From: Mesorhizobium sp.
Lineage (GTDB): Bacteria; Pseudomonadota; Alphaproteobacteria; Rhizobiales; Rhizobiaceae
Direction of reading: 5' to 3'
DNA length: 64,000 nucleotides
Assembly: GCA_004017535.1 (NCBI GenBank)
Contig: SAJS01000005.1
Location: forward strand, 292,845-356,844
A program made the position numbers and the translations under genes. Positions 33,376 to 41,677 of the stretch are shown piece after piece (positions within the stretch are counted from its first letter, which is position 1; each line of letters begins with the position of its first letter). The notes under the pieces were generated by a model that saw only the letters and a list, made by a program, of their open reading frames with translations, had not been told where the DNA came from and searched no databases.

Positions 33376-33596
33376 GCGAGCGCGGCGCGGCGTTCTTTGG
33401 CCGATGGATCACCGATAATGTGATGCGCGGCAAGGTCGGCGCGGACATCGTCTCGGTGGCCGAGCTGACGAGCAAGCTGTTCGCCGATGCAAAGGCGGCC
33501 GGTATCTCCGAGGAGGAGATCGAGGAGGAGACGGGAAGCGCATACGAAGCGATCCTGGCGGCGATCGTCGGCTCCGGGAAAAACGACAGAGCCTGA
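33372..33596 (+). CDS. DUF768 family protein (single domain)
   Basis: The 74-residue product is a DUF768 domain alone: RGAAFFGRWITDNVM, VAELTSKLFADAKAAGISEEEIEEETGSAYEAILAAI. It overlaps the preceding DUF768-fusion gene by four bases (ATGA) and must be cotranslated. The first 15 residues are close to those of its neighbour (MSxRGxxFFxxW), so a tandem duplication is likely. Confidence 0.75.
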   Translation: MSERGAAFFGRWITDNVMRGKVGADIVSVAELTSKLFADAKAAGISEEEIEEETGSAYEAILAAIVGSGKNDRA

Positions 33597-33621
33597 GCAT
33601 TGCGCGGCCTTCCATGTCGCC

Positions 33622-33720
33622 TAGAGCGTTTCACCATTTCACGGAAACGGCGAACCGCTCTATCCTTTTGTTGTTGTGCAATTCCGCACGGAAAACCGCT
33701 CACACTTTTCCTGGAATTGC
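33622..33720. repeat. Two-hairpin intergenic repeat (rhizobial RIME-like element)
   Basis: The first hairpin pairs TAGAGCG with CGCTCTA around a TTTCACGGAAACGG core. The second, GCAATTCC..GGAAAA, pairs with TTTTCC..GGAATTGC (33678-33720). This double-hairpin sequence resembles a repeat spread between genes in Mesorhizobium and relatives. Diverged partial copies lie at 21302-21347 and near 63872-63885 (CTGGAATTGCGTC). Confidence 0.65.
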
Positions 33721-33757
33721 GCCAGGCGCAGCCGGCGAAGATCGGCGCTGGCCGTCA

Positions 33758-33783
33758 GGAACATTAGCGCGACCTGAAGGTTC
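33758..33783 (+). promoter_or_regulatory. Candidate EcfG-type (general stress) promoter
   Basis: GGAAC, sixteen bases, then GGTTC, close to the alphaproteobacterial stress-sigma consensus GGAAC-N16/17-CGTT. It is 36 bases upstream of the 43-residue membrane-peptide gene. A second GGAACATTAG word lies before the 25-residue peptide gene (34033) but without a matching -10. Confidence 0.35.
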
Positions 33784-33818
33784 TCCCAGAGAAGTCCCTC
33801 GCATTTTGGGTTGGAGCC

Positions 33819-33950
33819 ATGGCCGAGCTGGCATTTGCTTTCGTGTATTATTCCGGGCTGACCGGCCATGACATGGTGGGCGCCGTGGTGTCCTTGATGG
33901 CGGGCCTGCTGCTCTACAACGTCATGCGTGAAGACCGGCCAACCCGGTAA
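33819..33950 (+). CDS. 43-residue single-helix membrane peptide
   Basis: ATG GCC GAG CTG to TAA encodes MAELAFAFVYYSGLTGHDMV followed by GAVVSLMAGLLLYNVM and a charged REDRPTR end. Residues about 19-36 form one membrane helix with a positive C-terminal flank. TTGGAGCC precedes the ATG. A candidate EcfG promoter lies upstream. Too short for usual gene calling; no family known to me. Confidence 0.5.
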   Translation: MAELAFAFVYYSGLTGHDMVGAVVSLMAGLLLYNVMREDRPTR

Positions 33951-34080
33951 ACCATCCGGGAGCGGCACGGCCCGGAGGGGAGGAGCCCAGGAGCCCCGCC
34001 TGACTGATGACGCTTCGGACTGCCTGTTCGGTGGAACATTAGTGCGCGCTAATTATTAATCCTCCATAGGAGGACAAGCC

Positions 34081-34158
34081 ATGCACAGCATTATCTATAT
34101 CGTCGGCCTCGTCGTCGTCATTCTCGCGGTCTTGAGCTTTTTCGGGCTTAGGCGATAG
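34081..34158 (+). CDS. 25-residue hydrophobic membrane peptide
   Basis: The start ATG follows a strong AGGAGG nine bases upstream. The peptide is MHSIIYIVGLVVVILAVLSF then FGLRR: one membrane helix ending in two arginines. The size and strong site resemble the tiny stress-induced membrane peptides found in many alphaproteobacteria. It stands alone, with A+T-rich sequence in front (CGCTAATTATTAATCC). Confidence 0.6.
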   Translation: MHSIIYIVGLVVVILAVLSFFGLRR

Positions 34159-34224
34159 GCCGACTACCCCGGGCCGTCCGCGCGGAATCTGCGAAACGAG
34201 CGATGCCGGCGAGCCGACCGTTCG

Positions 34225-34470
34225 CTACCCCCCAGCCAACCTCGGCAGCAGAAAAATCTCCGCGTTCTTCGGCAGCTCCTTGCTCCACGTATCGCGGTAG
34301 ATGGTGCCATCAATCGCCACGGCTATCCCGCGGTCGATCCACGGCTCGATGCCGGGATACTGTTCCGCCAGCTTGCGGAACAGTTCCCTGATGTCCTTGG
34401 CCTCGATCTCGTGCCTGGCCTTGCCTCCGGCGACGGCGCTGAGCGAGCCCCAAAGGGTGACCTCAACCAT
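34225..34470 (-). CDS. MoaD/ThiS-family ubiquitin-like protein
   Basis: The 81-residue product opens MVEVTLWGSLSAVAGG (first beta hairpin), has DIRELFRKLAEQYPG (the helix) and EIFLLPRLAGG at the end. The C-terminal Gly-Gly is what is adenylated and thiocarboxylated in MoaD or ThiS. The order, length and ending fit a beta-grasp sulfur carrier. A molybdenum hydroxylase operon begins 195 bases downstream on the same strand's other side, so a role in cofactor or enzyme maturation is plausible but unproven. A decayed copy lies at 31868-32063. Confidence 0.75.
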   Translation of the reverse strand: MVEVTLWGSLSAVAGGKARHEIEAKDIRELFRKLAEQYPGIEPWIDRGIAVAIDGTIYRDTWSKELPKNAEIFLLPRLAGG

Positions 34471-34533
34471 CGTCGTTCAAGCTGCGTCGATATTCAGGTG
34501 AGGCCGGCCTGCGAATGACGGCTTCCTGCGCTT

Positions 34534-34569
34534 CCGGTGCTCACGTACTTCAAGTACGCTCCGCTCCGG
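34534..34569. repeat. Short palindromic intergenic element
   Basis: CGTACTT-C-AAGTACG is a perfect inverted repeat inside a wider imperfect pairing that ends in CCGG on both sides. It sits between the MoaD-like gene and the end of the molybdenum hydroxylase operon, both transcribed leftwards. It may be a dispersed repeat or a transcript-end hairpin; no T-run follows on either strand. Confidence 0.45.
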
Positions 34570-34664
34570 TTCTCGAAAGCCACCTTGTCTGGTCGCTTCG
34601 CGCCCGTCTTCTACTCCGGCTCGGTCTGACCTGAATCTCAACACACCTTGCCCTGCCTGGATAC

Positions 34665-36929
34665 TCAGCCTTCCCGTTCCGCGTCCAGCGCCGCGAGAAT
34701 CCGCGGCGGGGACATCGGGATGTGGGTCATGCGCACGCCAACCGCGTTCGACACTGCATTGGCGATCGCCGCCAGCGGCGGCACGATCGAGGTTTCGCCA
34801 ACGCCGCGCACGCCATAGGGGTGGTTGGGGTTGGGGATTTCCAGGATCTGCGTGTCGATCATCGGCAGGTCGGAGCAGACCGGGATGCGGTAGTCGAGGA
34901 AGCCCGCATTCTGCAGCCGTCCGTCCTTGCCGTAGATATATTCCTCGTTGAGCGCCCAGCCGATGCCTTGCGCCGCGCCGCCCTGGTACTGGCCCTCGAC
35001 ATAGGTCGGGTGCACCGCCTTGCCGGCATCCTGCACCACCGTGTAGCGGATCACCCGGGTCGAGCCGGTCTCCGGGTCGACCTCGACGTCGCAGATATGG
35101 GTGGCGAAGGAAACGCCGGCGCCGTCGGCGACGAGCTCGCTATGGCCGGCGATCGGCCCGCCGGTCTTTCCGGAAGCGGCTGCGATCTCCTTCAGCGACA
35201 GGGGCGACAGGTTGCCGTATTTCTCGCCCTTGGCGATGGCGTGGCCCTTTTCCCAATGCACGTCCTCAACCGGGATATCCCACGTCTGCGCGGCGCGCTC
35301 GCGCAGGATCTTGATCGCGTTTCGCGCGGCCGAGATCGTCGCCATCGAGGAGGAGAAGGTGCCGCGGCTGCCGTCGGTCATGTCGTTGTAGCCAAGCGAG
35401 GACGTGTCGGCGACGATCGCCTTGACGTGGCTGTAGTCGATGCCGAGCTCTTCTGCCGCCACCAGCGACAGCGAGGCGCGCGAGCCGCCGACATCCACCG
35501 TGCCCACGGCCAGCGACACCGAGCCGTCCATGCCGATGTTCAGGTCGGTGCAGGTCTGGCCGCCGAAATTGAACCAGAAGCCGCAGGCCATGCCGCGCCC
35601 CTGGTTCTCCTTGAGCGGCGCCTTCATGTGCGGATGGTGCTTCACCGCTTCCAGCGTCGGGCCGATGCCGATCGGCCCGTAGACGGGGCCGTAAGAGGCG
35701 CGGGTGCCTTCCTGCGCGGCGTTCTTGATGCGGAAGTCCACCGCGTCCATGCCGAGCTCCTTGGCGAGCTCGTCGACAGCGCTTTCCACCGCGAAGGCGG
35801 CCATCGGCGCCGACGGCGCGCGATAGGCCGCCGTCTTCGGCCGGTTGACCAGCACCTCGTAGCCGACGGTCTTGACGTTCTCCAGCTTGTAGCAGGCGAA
35901 GGCCGTCATCGCGCCGATCTCGGCCCAGGAACCGGCATAGGGCCCGCAGCTATAGCGCAGCGTCGCTTCCGCCGCGGTGATGGTGCCGTCCTTCCTGGCG
36001 CCGATCCTCACGTCGATCGAGGTGGCGCTGGTCGGGCCCGAGGCGCGGAACACCTCGTCGCGGGTCATCACCAGCTTCACCGGCCGGCCGGCCTTGCGGG
36101 ACAGCGCCAGCGCTACCGGCTCGGCCCAGACATGGGTCTTGCCGCCGAAGCCGCCGCCGATCTCCGACGAGGTGACGCGCAGCTTCGAGGCTTCGAGCCC
36201 GAGCAGCTGGGCGCAATGCTGGCGGTAGACGAAATGGCCTTGCGTGCAGACCCAGAGGTCCGCCGTGCCGTCGGCATTGACGCTCGCCACGCAGGCATGC
36301 GGCTCGATATAGCCCTGATGCGTCTGCTCGGTCTTGAAGGAGCGCTCGACGACGAAGTCGGCCTCGGCAAAACCCTTGTGCACGTCGCCATGGCCGAACT
36401 GCGTGCGCTTGGTGATGTTGGAAGGCTTTGCCGGCTTTTCCTCGAGCCCTTCGGTGAAGACCTGGTCGTTGATCAGCGGCGCGTGGTGGTGCGCGGCCTC
36501 GTCGACATCGGTGACATGCGGCAGCACCTCATACTCGACCTCGATCAGCTTCAGCGCCTGGCGGGCGATGCGGGCGTCGATCGCCGCCACCGCGGCCACC
36601 GCATGGCCGTCATAGAGCGCCTTCTTGCGCGCCATGCAATTGTCGAGGATGTCGTGCATGGCGGCATCGCCGTCGGTGAGGTCCGGCAGGTCCTTCGCCG
36701 TGATCACCGCCTTCACGCCGGCGAGCTTTTCGGCCTTGGAGGTGTCGATGCTCTTGATCACCGCATGCGCATGCGGGCTGCGCAGGATCCGGCCGACCAA
36801 CTGGCCGGCCATGTTGAAATCGGCGCCGTAGCGGGCGCGGCCGGTCACCTTGTCGACGCCGTCGGGGCGGATCGGGCGGGTGCCGACGGAAGCGAACTTG
36901 CGTCCTGAAAAGCGCGGATCGAAATTCAT
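34665..36929 (-). CDS. Molybdenum hydroxylase large subunit (xanthine dehydrogenase family)
   Basis: The 754-residue protein has the two halves of the Mo-binding subunit. There is the N-terminal KVTGRARYGADF/ILRSPHAHAVIKSID region, then GGGFGGKT (pterin-binding loop) near residue 255. The active-site glutamate lies in GVGETSIVPPLAAI near 715. It belongs to the aldehyde oxidase/4-hydroxybenzoyl-CoA reductase/CO dehydrogenase superfamily; I do not see the AYxCxxR loop of true CO dehydrogenase (the corresponding region reads KTAAYRAPSAPMA). The substrate is unknown. It follows the 2Fe-2S gene by three bases. Confidence 0.9.
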   Translation of the reverse strand: MNFDPRFSGRKFASVGTRPIRPDGVDKVTGRARYGADFNMAGQLVGRILRSPHAHAVIKSIDTSKAEKLAGVKAVITAKDLPDLTDGDAAMHDILDNCMARKKALYDGHAVAAVAAIDARIARQALKLIEVEYEVLPHVTDVDEAAHHHAPLINDQVFTEGLEEKPAKPSNITKRTQFGHGDVHKGFAEADFVVERSFKTEQTHQGYIEPHACVASVNADGTADLWVCTQGHFVYRQHCAQLLGLEASKLRVTSSEIGGGFGGKTHVWAEPVALALSRKAGRPVKLVMTRDEVFRASGPTSATSIDVRIGARKDGTITAAEATLRYSCGPYAGSWAEIGAMTAFACYKLENVKTVGYEVLVNRPKTAAYRAPSAPMAAFAVESAVDELAKELGMDAVDFRIKNAAQEGTRASYGPVYGPIGIGPTLEAVKHHPHMKAPLKENQGRGMACGFWFNFGGQTCTDLNIGMDGSVSLAVGTVDVGGSRASLSLVAAEELGIDYSHVKAIVADTSSLGYNDMTDGSRGTFSSSMATISAARNAIKILRERAAQTWDIPVEDVHWEKGHAIAKGEKYGNLSPLSLKEIAAASGKTGGPIAGHSELVADGAGVSFATHICDVEVDPETGSTRVIRYTVVQDAGKAVHPTYVEGQYQGGAAQGIGWALNEEYIYGKDGRLQNAGFLDYRIPVCSDLPMIDTQILEIPNPNHPYGVRGVGETSIVPPLAAIANAVSNAVGVRMTHIPMSPPRILAALDAEREG

Positions 36930-36932
36930 GGA

Positions 36933-37409
36933 TCAGGCTCCCTTCATCACGTTCGCCGCATCCTGGACGGCGCGCACGATCTTGTCATAGCCGGTGCAGC
37001 GGCAGAGATTGCCGGCGAGGCCGAAGCGGATTTCCTCCTCGGTGGGCGAGGGGTTCTTCTCCAGCAGGTCCTTGGCAGCGATCAGGAAGCCAGGCGTGCA
37101 GACGCCGCATTGCAGGGCCGCGTGCTCCAGGAATTTCTGCTGCAGCGGGTGCAACTGGTCGCCATGCGCCATGCCTTCGATGGTCTCGACCTTGCGCCCT
37201 TCCGCTTCCGCGCCCAGCACCAGGCAGGAGCAGACCAGGCGGCCGTCGACGATGACGCTGCAGGCGCCGCAGTCGCCGGTGCCGCAGCCTTCCTTGGCGC
37301 CGGTCAGGCCGAGGCGATCGCGCAGCACTTCCAGCAGCGTCTCGTCGGGCTGGCAGAGATATTCGACGGCATCGCCGTTGATCGTGGTTGATACAGCTAC
37401 ACCGGCCAT
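36933..37409 (-). CDS. Molybdenum hydroxylase 2Fe-2S subunit
   Basis: The 158-residue protein has both iron-sulfur sites: a ferredoxin type (Cys42, Cys47, Cys50, Cys62) and the helical-bundle type (Cys101, Cys104, Cys136, Cys138, in CGVCTPGF and NLCRCTGY). It passes electrons from the Mo site to FAD. GGGAGG precedes the ATG. The ATG overlaps the stop of the FAD-subunit gene (TAATG). Length and motifs are typical. Confidence 0.94.
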   Translation of the reverse strand: MAGVAVSTTINGDAVEYLCQPDETLLEVLRDRLGLTGAKEGCGTGDCGACSVIVDGRLVCSCLVLGAEAEGRKVETIEGMAHGDQLHPLQQKFLEHAALQCGVCTPGFLIAAKDLLEKNPSPTEEEIRFGLAGNLCRCTGYDKIVRAVQDAANVMKGA

Positions 37410-38269
37410 TATTTGCCTCCCGCACGCTTGTAGGCGATTGCCGCGACGCGCCTTGCCAGCACGCCCGCCACTTTCCGTCTGAATTCGATTGTGCCGCGCT
37501 TGTCGTCGATCGGACGGCAGGCGCCGGAGCAGATCTTCGCCAGCCGCTCCAGCGTCGCTTCGTCGAGCTTCGAGCCGACCAGCACCTGGCCGGCTTCCTC
37601 GACCAGAAGCACCGTGGGTGCCGCGGCGCCGAGCGCCACGCGCGCGGTCTTGATCGCGCCATGCTCGTCCAGCGTCAGGTTCACGCCGGCGCTCACCACC
37701 GCAATGTCCATCTCGGTGCGCGGAATGAAGCGCAGATAGGCGTCGCCGGCATGCTCGGGACGCTTGTCGAGCAGGATCGCCTCGATGATCTCGCCCTTGG
37801 CGAGAGAGGTACGGCCCGGTCCCGTCGGCACGGTCTCCACAGCGATGGTGCGCTTGCCCGAAGGCCCGGCGACCACGGCCTTGGCGCCGGCCGCGACGAG
37901 CGCCGGCACGCTGTCTGCGGCCGGCGAGGCGTTGCACAGATTGCCAGTAATGGTGCAGCGGCCCTGCACCTGCTTGGAGCCGATCAGGTTCGCGGCCTCG
38001 ACCACGCCCGGCCATGCCTTGCGCACGGCCTTGTTCTCGCCCAGCACCGCGCAGGGCACGGCGGCGCCGATCCGGAAGCCTTCCGCCGTTTCGGTGATGT
38101 CGCCCAGGCCGTCTATACGCTTGATGTCGACGATCAGCTCGGGCTCGATGAAGCCGCCCTTCATCCTCACCAGCAGGTCGCTGCCTCCGGCCAGGATGGC
38201 GGCCGGTCCTACCGCCTTGGCGAGTTCGCCAACGGCATCTTCTATTGAAAGCGGACGTATGTAACGCAT
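37409..38269 (-). CDS. Molybdenum hydroxylase FAD-binding subunit
   Basis: The 286-residue protein has AAILAGGSDLLVRMKGG (FAD-binding loop, residues 22-39) and GRCTITGNLCNASPAADSVPAL (second FAD motif, about 105-125). It is the medium subunit that hands electrons from the iron-sulfur centres to the acceptor. It is the first gene of the operon: FAD, 2Fe-2S, Mo, the order of coxM-coxS-coxL. The proposed start is 38269; the A+T-rich region to 38445 holds the promoter. Confidence 0.92.
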   Translation of the reverse strand: MRYIRPLSIEDAVGELAKAVGPAAILAGGSDLLVRMKGGFIEPELIVDIKRIDGLGDITETAEGFRIGAAVPCAVLGENKAVRKAWPGVVEAANLIGSKQVQGRCTITGNLCNASPAADSVPALVAAGAKAVVAGPSGKRTIAVETVPTGPGRTSLAKGEIIEAILLDKRPEHAGDAYLRFIPRTEMDIAVVSAGVNLTLDEHGAIKTARVALGAAAPTVLLVEEAGQVLVGSKLDEATLERLAKICSGACRPIDDKRGTIEFRRKVAGVLARRVAAIAYKRAGGK

Positions 38270-38445
38270 CGTCTCCCCTTGGTGATCGCTTTGTCAGCGA
38301 CCGTTATAAAGCGTCTGGTTATAATGGCCATCCCGTTCATGCATGTCCGGGTTGGGCCAGAGCCATGCTCCAGATGCGCCCAGAGGCCGGGCCAGGGCGT
38401 CGCGGCCTTTTCCTTCTCCCGTCTCTGCCGCAAACCGCAAAACTG

Positions 38446-38973
38446 TTATTCGTCCGATGTCCATACCGGCTCGAACGACACATTGCGCAACCCGGCCTTG
38501 CGCACCCGCTCGACGAACACGTCACTGACGAAGACCGGGGAGGCTCGTATCGGCAGCTTGAACACTTCCGCCGTCCCGATCTTCTCCGCGTCGAAGGCGT
38601 AGCGCTCGATCGCCAATATGTCGCCGTCGTCGAACCGCACGATTTGCGAGCGCGCCTCGTCCAGCGCGTCGATCACATGGGTGACGTTGAGCAGCCAGAC
38701 CTCCTCGCCGGGCAGCGCGACAAGCTCGCCATAAGGCCGCAACGCCGTCGCCAGCGCCTCGACGGCCGGCCGGCGCAACAGCGGCGCATGCTCGCCGAGC
38801 CAGGGGAAATCGGAATAGAGCCGCTCGCCTTCCTCGACACGCCGCATCATCGGCGGCTTCCAGCCCTTGAGCGGGCGTCCATCGAGGCTGAAGAATTCCT
38901 CGTAGGCGTCGTCATCGACCGGCAGCACCCATTCCTGCCCCTCCGACACGGCGAATTTATGGATGGTCGTCAT
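38446..38973 (-). CDS. Imm11-like (DUF1629) protein
   Basis: The 175-residue protein is a poor match to metabolic families but fits the Imm11/DUF1629 pattern. It has an early EFFSLDGRPLKGWKPPMM, a middle RFDDGDILAIERYAFDAEKI, and a closing VFVSDVFVERVRKAGLRNVSFEPVW. Imm11 proteins are thought to neutralise toxins delivered by contact-dependent or type VI systems. No toxin partner lies next to it, so it would be an orphan immunity gene. The family call is moderate. Confidence 0.55.
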   Translation of the reverse strand: MTTIHKFAVSEGQEWVLPVDDDAYEEFFSLDGRPLKGWKPPMMRRVEEGERLYSDFPWLGEHAPLLRRPAVEALATALRPYGELVALPGEEVWLLNVTHVIDALDEARSQIVRFDDGDILAIERYAFDAEKIGTAEVFKLPIRASPVFVSDVFVERVRKAGLRNVSFEPVWTSDE

Positions 38974-39079
38974 CGCCCGATGGCTCCGCTGGTCTCGTCC
39001 GAGGATCGCGGCGCCAGGCGGTTCGCCAAAGCGCGCGGGGAGGCAACATGCACCGGCCCCGCGCGCCGTTCAAGGAAGC

Positions 39080-40111
39080 TCAGCCGCGCAGCAGGCCAAG
39101 CCGGATCAGGCTCTCGGCGCAGGATGCGATCGCCTCCTCGCGGGAGCGGGGTGTCCAGCCCAGCAGGCGCTCGGCCTTCCTGCCCGTCGCGCTCATGTCG
39201 TAGTGGAGCAGCGGCACCACGCCCTTGAGTTGAGCGTTGGTTTCGGCGGCGATGCGCACCTGCTCGTCGGGCCACACCTGCGTCGACACTTTCTCGGCGG
39301 CCTTGCCCAGCCGCTGCCGCAGCAATTCGGCGATCTCGACCATCCACATGCTTTCGCCGACGGTTGCCAGGAATCGCTCGCCCTTGGCGGCCGGATCGGT
39401 CATGGCGCGCAGATGCAGGTCCGCCACGTCGCGCACGTCGACGCAGCAGGAACTGACATTGAGACATCCCGGCTGCCCCTCCAGCATGTTGGCGATCAGC
39501 CTGATCGAATGCGAATAGTCGGCGCCCAGCACCGGCCCATAGACGGCGACCGGATTGACCGCCGCCAGTTCCAAGCCATTGCCTTCATGCGCCACGAAAT
39601 CCCAGGCGGCGCGCTCGGCGAGCGTCTTCGACTTCTGGTAGGGCGCGACATCGCCGTTGAGGTCGCTCCAGTCGGTTTCGTCGAAGGGCCGCCGGTGATC
39701 CGGCTTGTGGCCGACGCCGATCGCGCCGAAGGCCGATGTCAGCACTACGCGCTTGACGCCGGCGTCGCGCGAGGCCCTGAGCACCCGAAAATTGCCGTTG
39801 ACGGCGGGCCCGATCCAATCCTCCTCGCGGGTCTGGTCTCCGGAAGGCGTCGGCGAGGCGCCATGCATCACATAGTCGCATCCGGCCGCCGCTTCCGCCC
39901 ATCCGTGGTCGTCGGTGAGATCGGCGTTGGCGAAGGAGAGGCGGTCGCCCGCATCGACGCCGCCGACCTTCAGATGCGCGCGCACCTCCGCTTCCCGCCC
40001 TGGCGAGCGGATGGTCGTGCGCACGCGGTAGCCCGCCTTCAGCAGCGCCAGCATGCAGTGTTGCGCGATGAAGCCGGTGCCGCCGGTCACAAGCACGAGT
40101 TTGTCGGTCAT
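39080..40111 (-). CDS. NAD(P)-dependent epimerase/dihydroflavonol reductase-like protein
   Basis: The 343-residue extended SDR opens LVLVTGGTGFIAQHCMLALLKAG (TGGTGFI glycine motif). It shows VVLTSAFGAIGVGHK and the catalytic YQKSK at about 184-188, with Tyr and Lys intact. AVNPVAVYGPVLG follows. It matches the dihydroflavonol-4-reductase-like group that reduces carbonyls on diverse substrates. It is divergent from the AraC-type regulator at 40239, its likely controller. Confidence 0.87.
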   Translation of the reverse strand: MTDKLVLVTGGTGFIAQHCMLALLKAGYRVRTTIRSPGREAEVRAHLKVGGVDAGDRLSFANADLTDDHGWAEAAAGCDYVMHGASPTPSGDQTREEDWIGPAVNGNFRVLRASRDAGVKRVVLTSAFGAIGVGHKPDHRRPFDETDWSDLNGDVAPYQKSKTLAERAAWDFVAHEGNGLELAAVNPVAVYGPVLGADYSHSIRLIANMLEGQPGCLNVSSCCVDVRDVADLHLRAMTDPAAKGERFLATVGESMWMVEIAELLRQRLGKAAEKVSTQVWPDEQVRIAAETNAQLKGVVPLLHYDMSATGRKAERLLGWTPRSREEAIASCAESLIRLGLLRG

Positions 40112-40238
40112 TTGATGCCTCTGGGGTCTGGAATGGCGCGCCGCGTTCGAAGCGGGGCGTCGGATGGGTGCTAGGTAGGACGGCGCTTCTGAACTGTGAA
40201 TGCTTGAAAATCTGCATTCTCTGCGCGAGAGTACGGAA

Positions 40239-41210
40239 ATGACGGTCGATCCCTTCTCCGATGTTCTCACGCTCACCAATGCCGAGGCGGTCGTCACGGG
40301 CGGCTTCACCGCCGGCGGCCCGTGGGCGATCAGCTTCCCGGGCCGCGACAAGATCAAGTTCTTCGCCGTGGTGAAGGGCAGCTGCTGGGTCACCCTCGAG
40401 GGCGAGCCAAAACCTTTCCGCTTCGAGACCGGCGATGTCGGGCTGCTGGCGGCGCGGCGCGGCTTCGTGCTCGCTAGCGACCCAAGCGTTTCACCGGTCG
40501 ACGCGATGAGCCTGTTCACCGGCGCCGGCCGCACGCTGGCGACGCTCGGCGACGGCTCGGAATTCGCCCATATCGGCGGCCATGTCCTGCTCGATCCGGC
40601 GCGCGGCGGGCTGCTGGCGGATCTATTGCCGCCATGGATCCACACGCGCGCGGCGTCCCCCCAGGCGGCTATCTTCCGCTGGCTGCTCGACCGGCTGATC
40701 GAGGAAAGGGACGCCGGCCAGCCGGGCGCGCAGCTCGCCTCGGCGCAGCTGACGCAACTGCTCTTCATCGAGATCCTGCGCTCGCATCTCGACAGAGCGA
40801 GCCTGATGCCCGCCGGCTGGCTCAAGGCACTGGCCGAGCCGCGCATCGCGCCGGCTCTGCGCCTGATGCATGGCGACCCGGCGCGCGCCTGGCATCTGGA
40901 GGAGCTGGCGAAAGCCTGCGCCATGTCGCGCACCTCATTCGCCGTCCATTTCAGGACGGTCGCCGGCATCGCGCCGCTGGCCTATCTGACCGAATGGCGC
41001 ATGCGCCTTGCCGAGCGCGCCTTGCGCGAGGAGCGGACGCCCGTGGCCGTCGTCGCCCGCACGCTCGGCTACACCTCCGAAAGCGCCTTCAGCAACGCCT
41101 TCAAACGCGTCAACGGCAAGTCGCCAATGGCGTATCGGGCATCGCTGAACGGCCGGAAGGGCTTCAGCCAGCCTTTGCCGGGCAAGGGTGCTGATGCCGT
41201 CCCGGCCTGA
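40239..41210 (+). CDS. AraC-family regulator with cupin domain
   Basis: The 323-residue regulator has an N-terminal cupin-type sensing domain (KIKFFAVVKGSCWVTLEGE, FETGDVGLLAARRGFVL) and a C-terminal double helix-turn-helix (HLEELAKACAMSRTSFAVHFR, then VAVVARTLGYTSESAFSNAFKR). It belongs to the common group starting MTVDPFSDVL, which decides the start at 40239; ATG at 40200 would add 13 residues. It is divergent from the epimerase gene, about 130 bases apart. Such pairs usually respond to an aldehyde or alcohol. Confidence 0.88.
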   Translation: MTVDPFSDVLTLTNAEAVVTGGFTAGGPWAISFPGRDKIKFFAVVKGSCWVTLEGEPKPFRFETGDVGLLAARRGFVLASDPSVSPVDAMSLFTGAGRTLATLGDGSEFAHIGGHVLLDPARGGLLADLLPPWIHTRAASPQAAIFRWLLDRLIEERDAGQPGAQLASAQLTQLLFIEILRSHLDRASLMPAGWLKALAEPRIAPALRLMHGDPARAWHLEELAKACAMSRTSFAVHFRTVAGIAPLAYLTEWRMRLAERALREERTPVAVVARTLGYTSESAFSNAFKRVNGKSPMAYRASLNGRKGFSQPLPGKGADAVPA

Positions 41211-41329
41211 TGGCCTTTGCGGCAGATCCAGTCCATCGCCGGGAAGGCACGTGCGCCGGCGCGGGCGGACCAAGCCACGGCCGGCACCGGCAATATTGTT
41301 ATCACGGCCAGCGGCCTGTAAGAGCGGGC

Positions 41330-41677
41330 ATGACCTCCGTTTCCCGTCTCGCCGCGCTCGCCCTGCTGGCCCTCATCACCTTCGCAACGCTGTCGCCCAT
41401 CGAGCTGCGGCCACACCTGGGCGACGCCAACATCGAGCGCGCTCTGGCCTACGTCCTGCTGGGGGTGGCCCTGGCGCTCGGGTTTCCGTCCCGCGTGACG
41501 CAGACTGTGCTGTTCGTTTGCGCGGTGGCCGGCGTTCTCGAGTTCCTGCAACTGTTCGACCCCGGCCGGCATGCGCGGGTTGTGGATGGCCTGCTCAAGG
41601 CCGCGGCGGGCGTCGTGGGGATTGTCCTGGGACGCTTCATCATCACATTGGCGAGCCGCGCCGCCGAGCGACGCTAG
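41330..41677 (+). CDS. VanZ-like small membrane protein
   Basis: The 115-residue protein has three or four membrane helices (residues 5-22, 37-55, 60-76 and 85-104). The loop contains LQLFDPGRHARVVDGLLKAAAG, which has the 'pgRxxxxxDvlxNxxG' feel of VanZ-like domains. The resistance role of VanZ should not be assumed. It stands between the AraC regulator and the GlxA-type regulator, all on the plus strand. Confidence 0.6.
   Translation: MTSVSRLAALALLALITFATLSPIELRPHLGDANIERALAYVLLGVALALGFPSRVTQTVLFVCAVAGVLEFLQLFDPGRHARVVDGLLKAAAGVVGIVLGRFIITLASRAAERR

Noticed and set aside
34033-34060. A second EcfG-type promoter before the 25-residue peptide
   Set aside because: GGAAC is present but no CGTT-like -10 follows at 16-17 bases.
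34722-36908. A 728-residue open frame antisense to the Mo-subunit gene
   Set aside because: No domain; the minus-strand protein has all molybdenum hydroxylase motifs and is in operon with the other two subunits.
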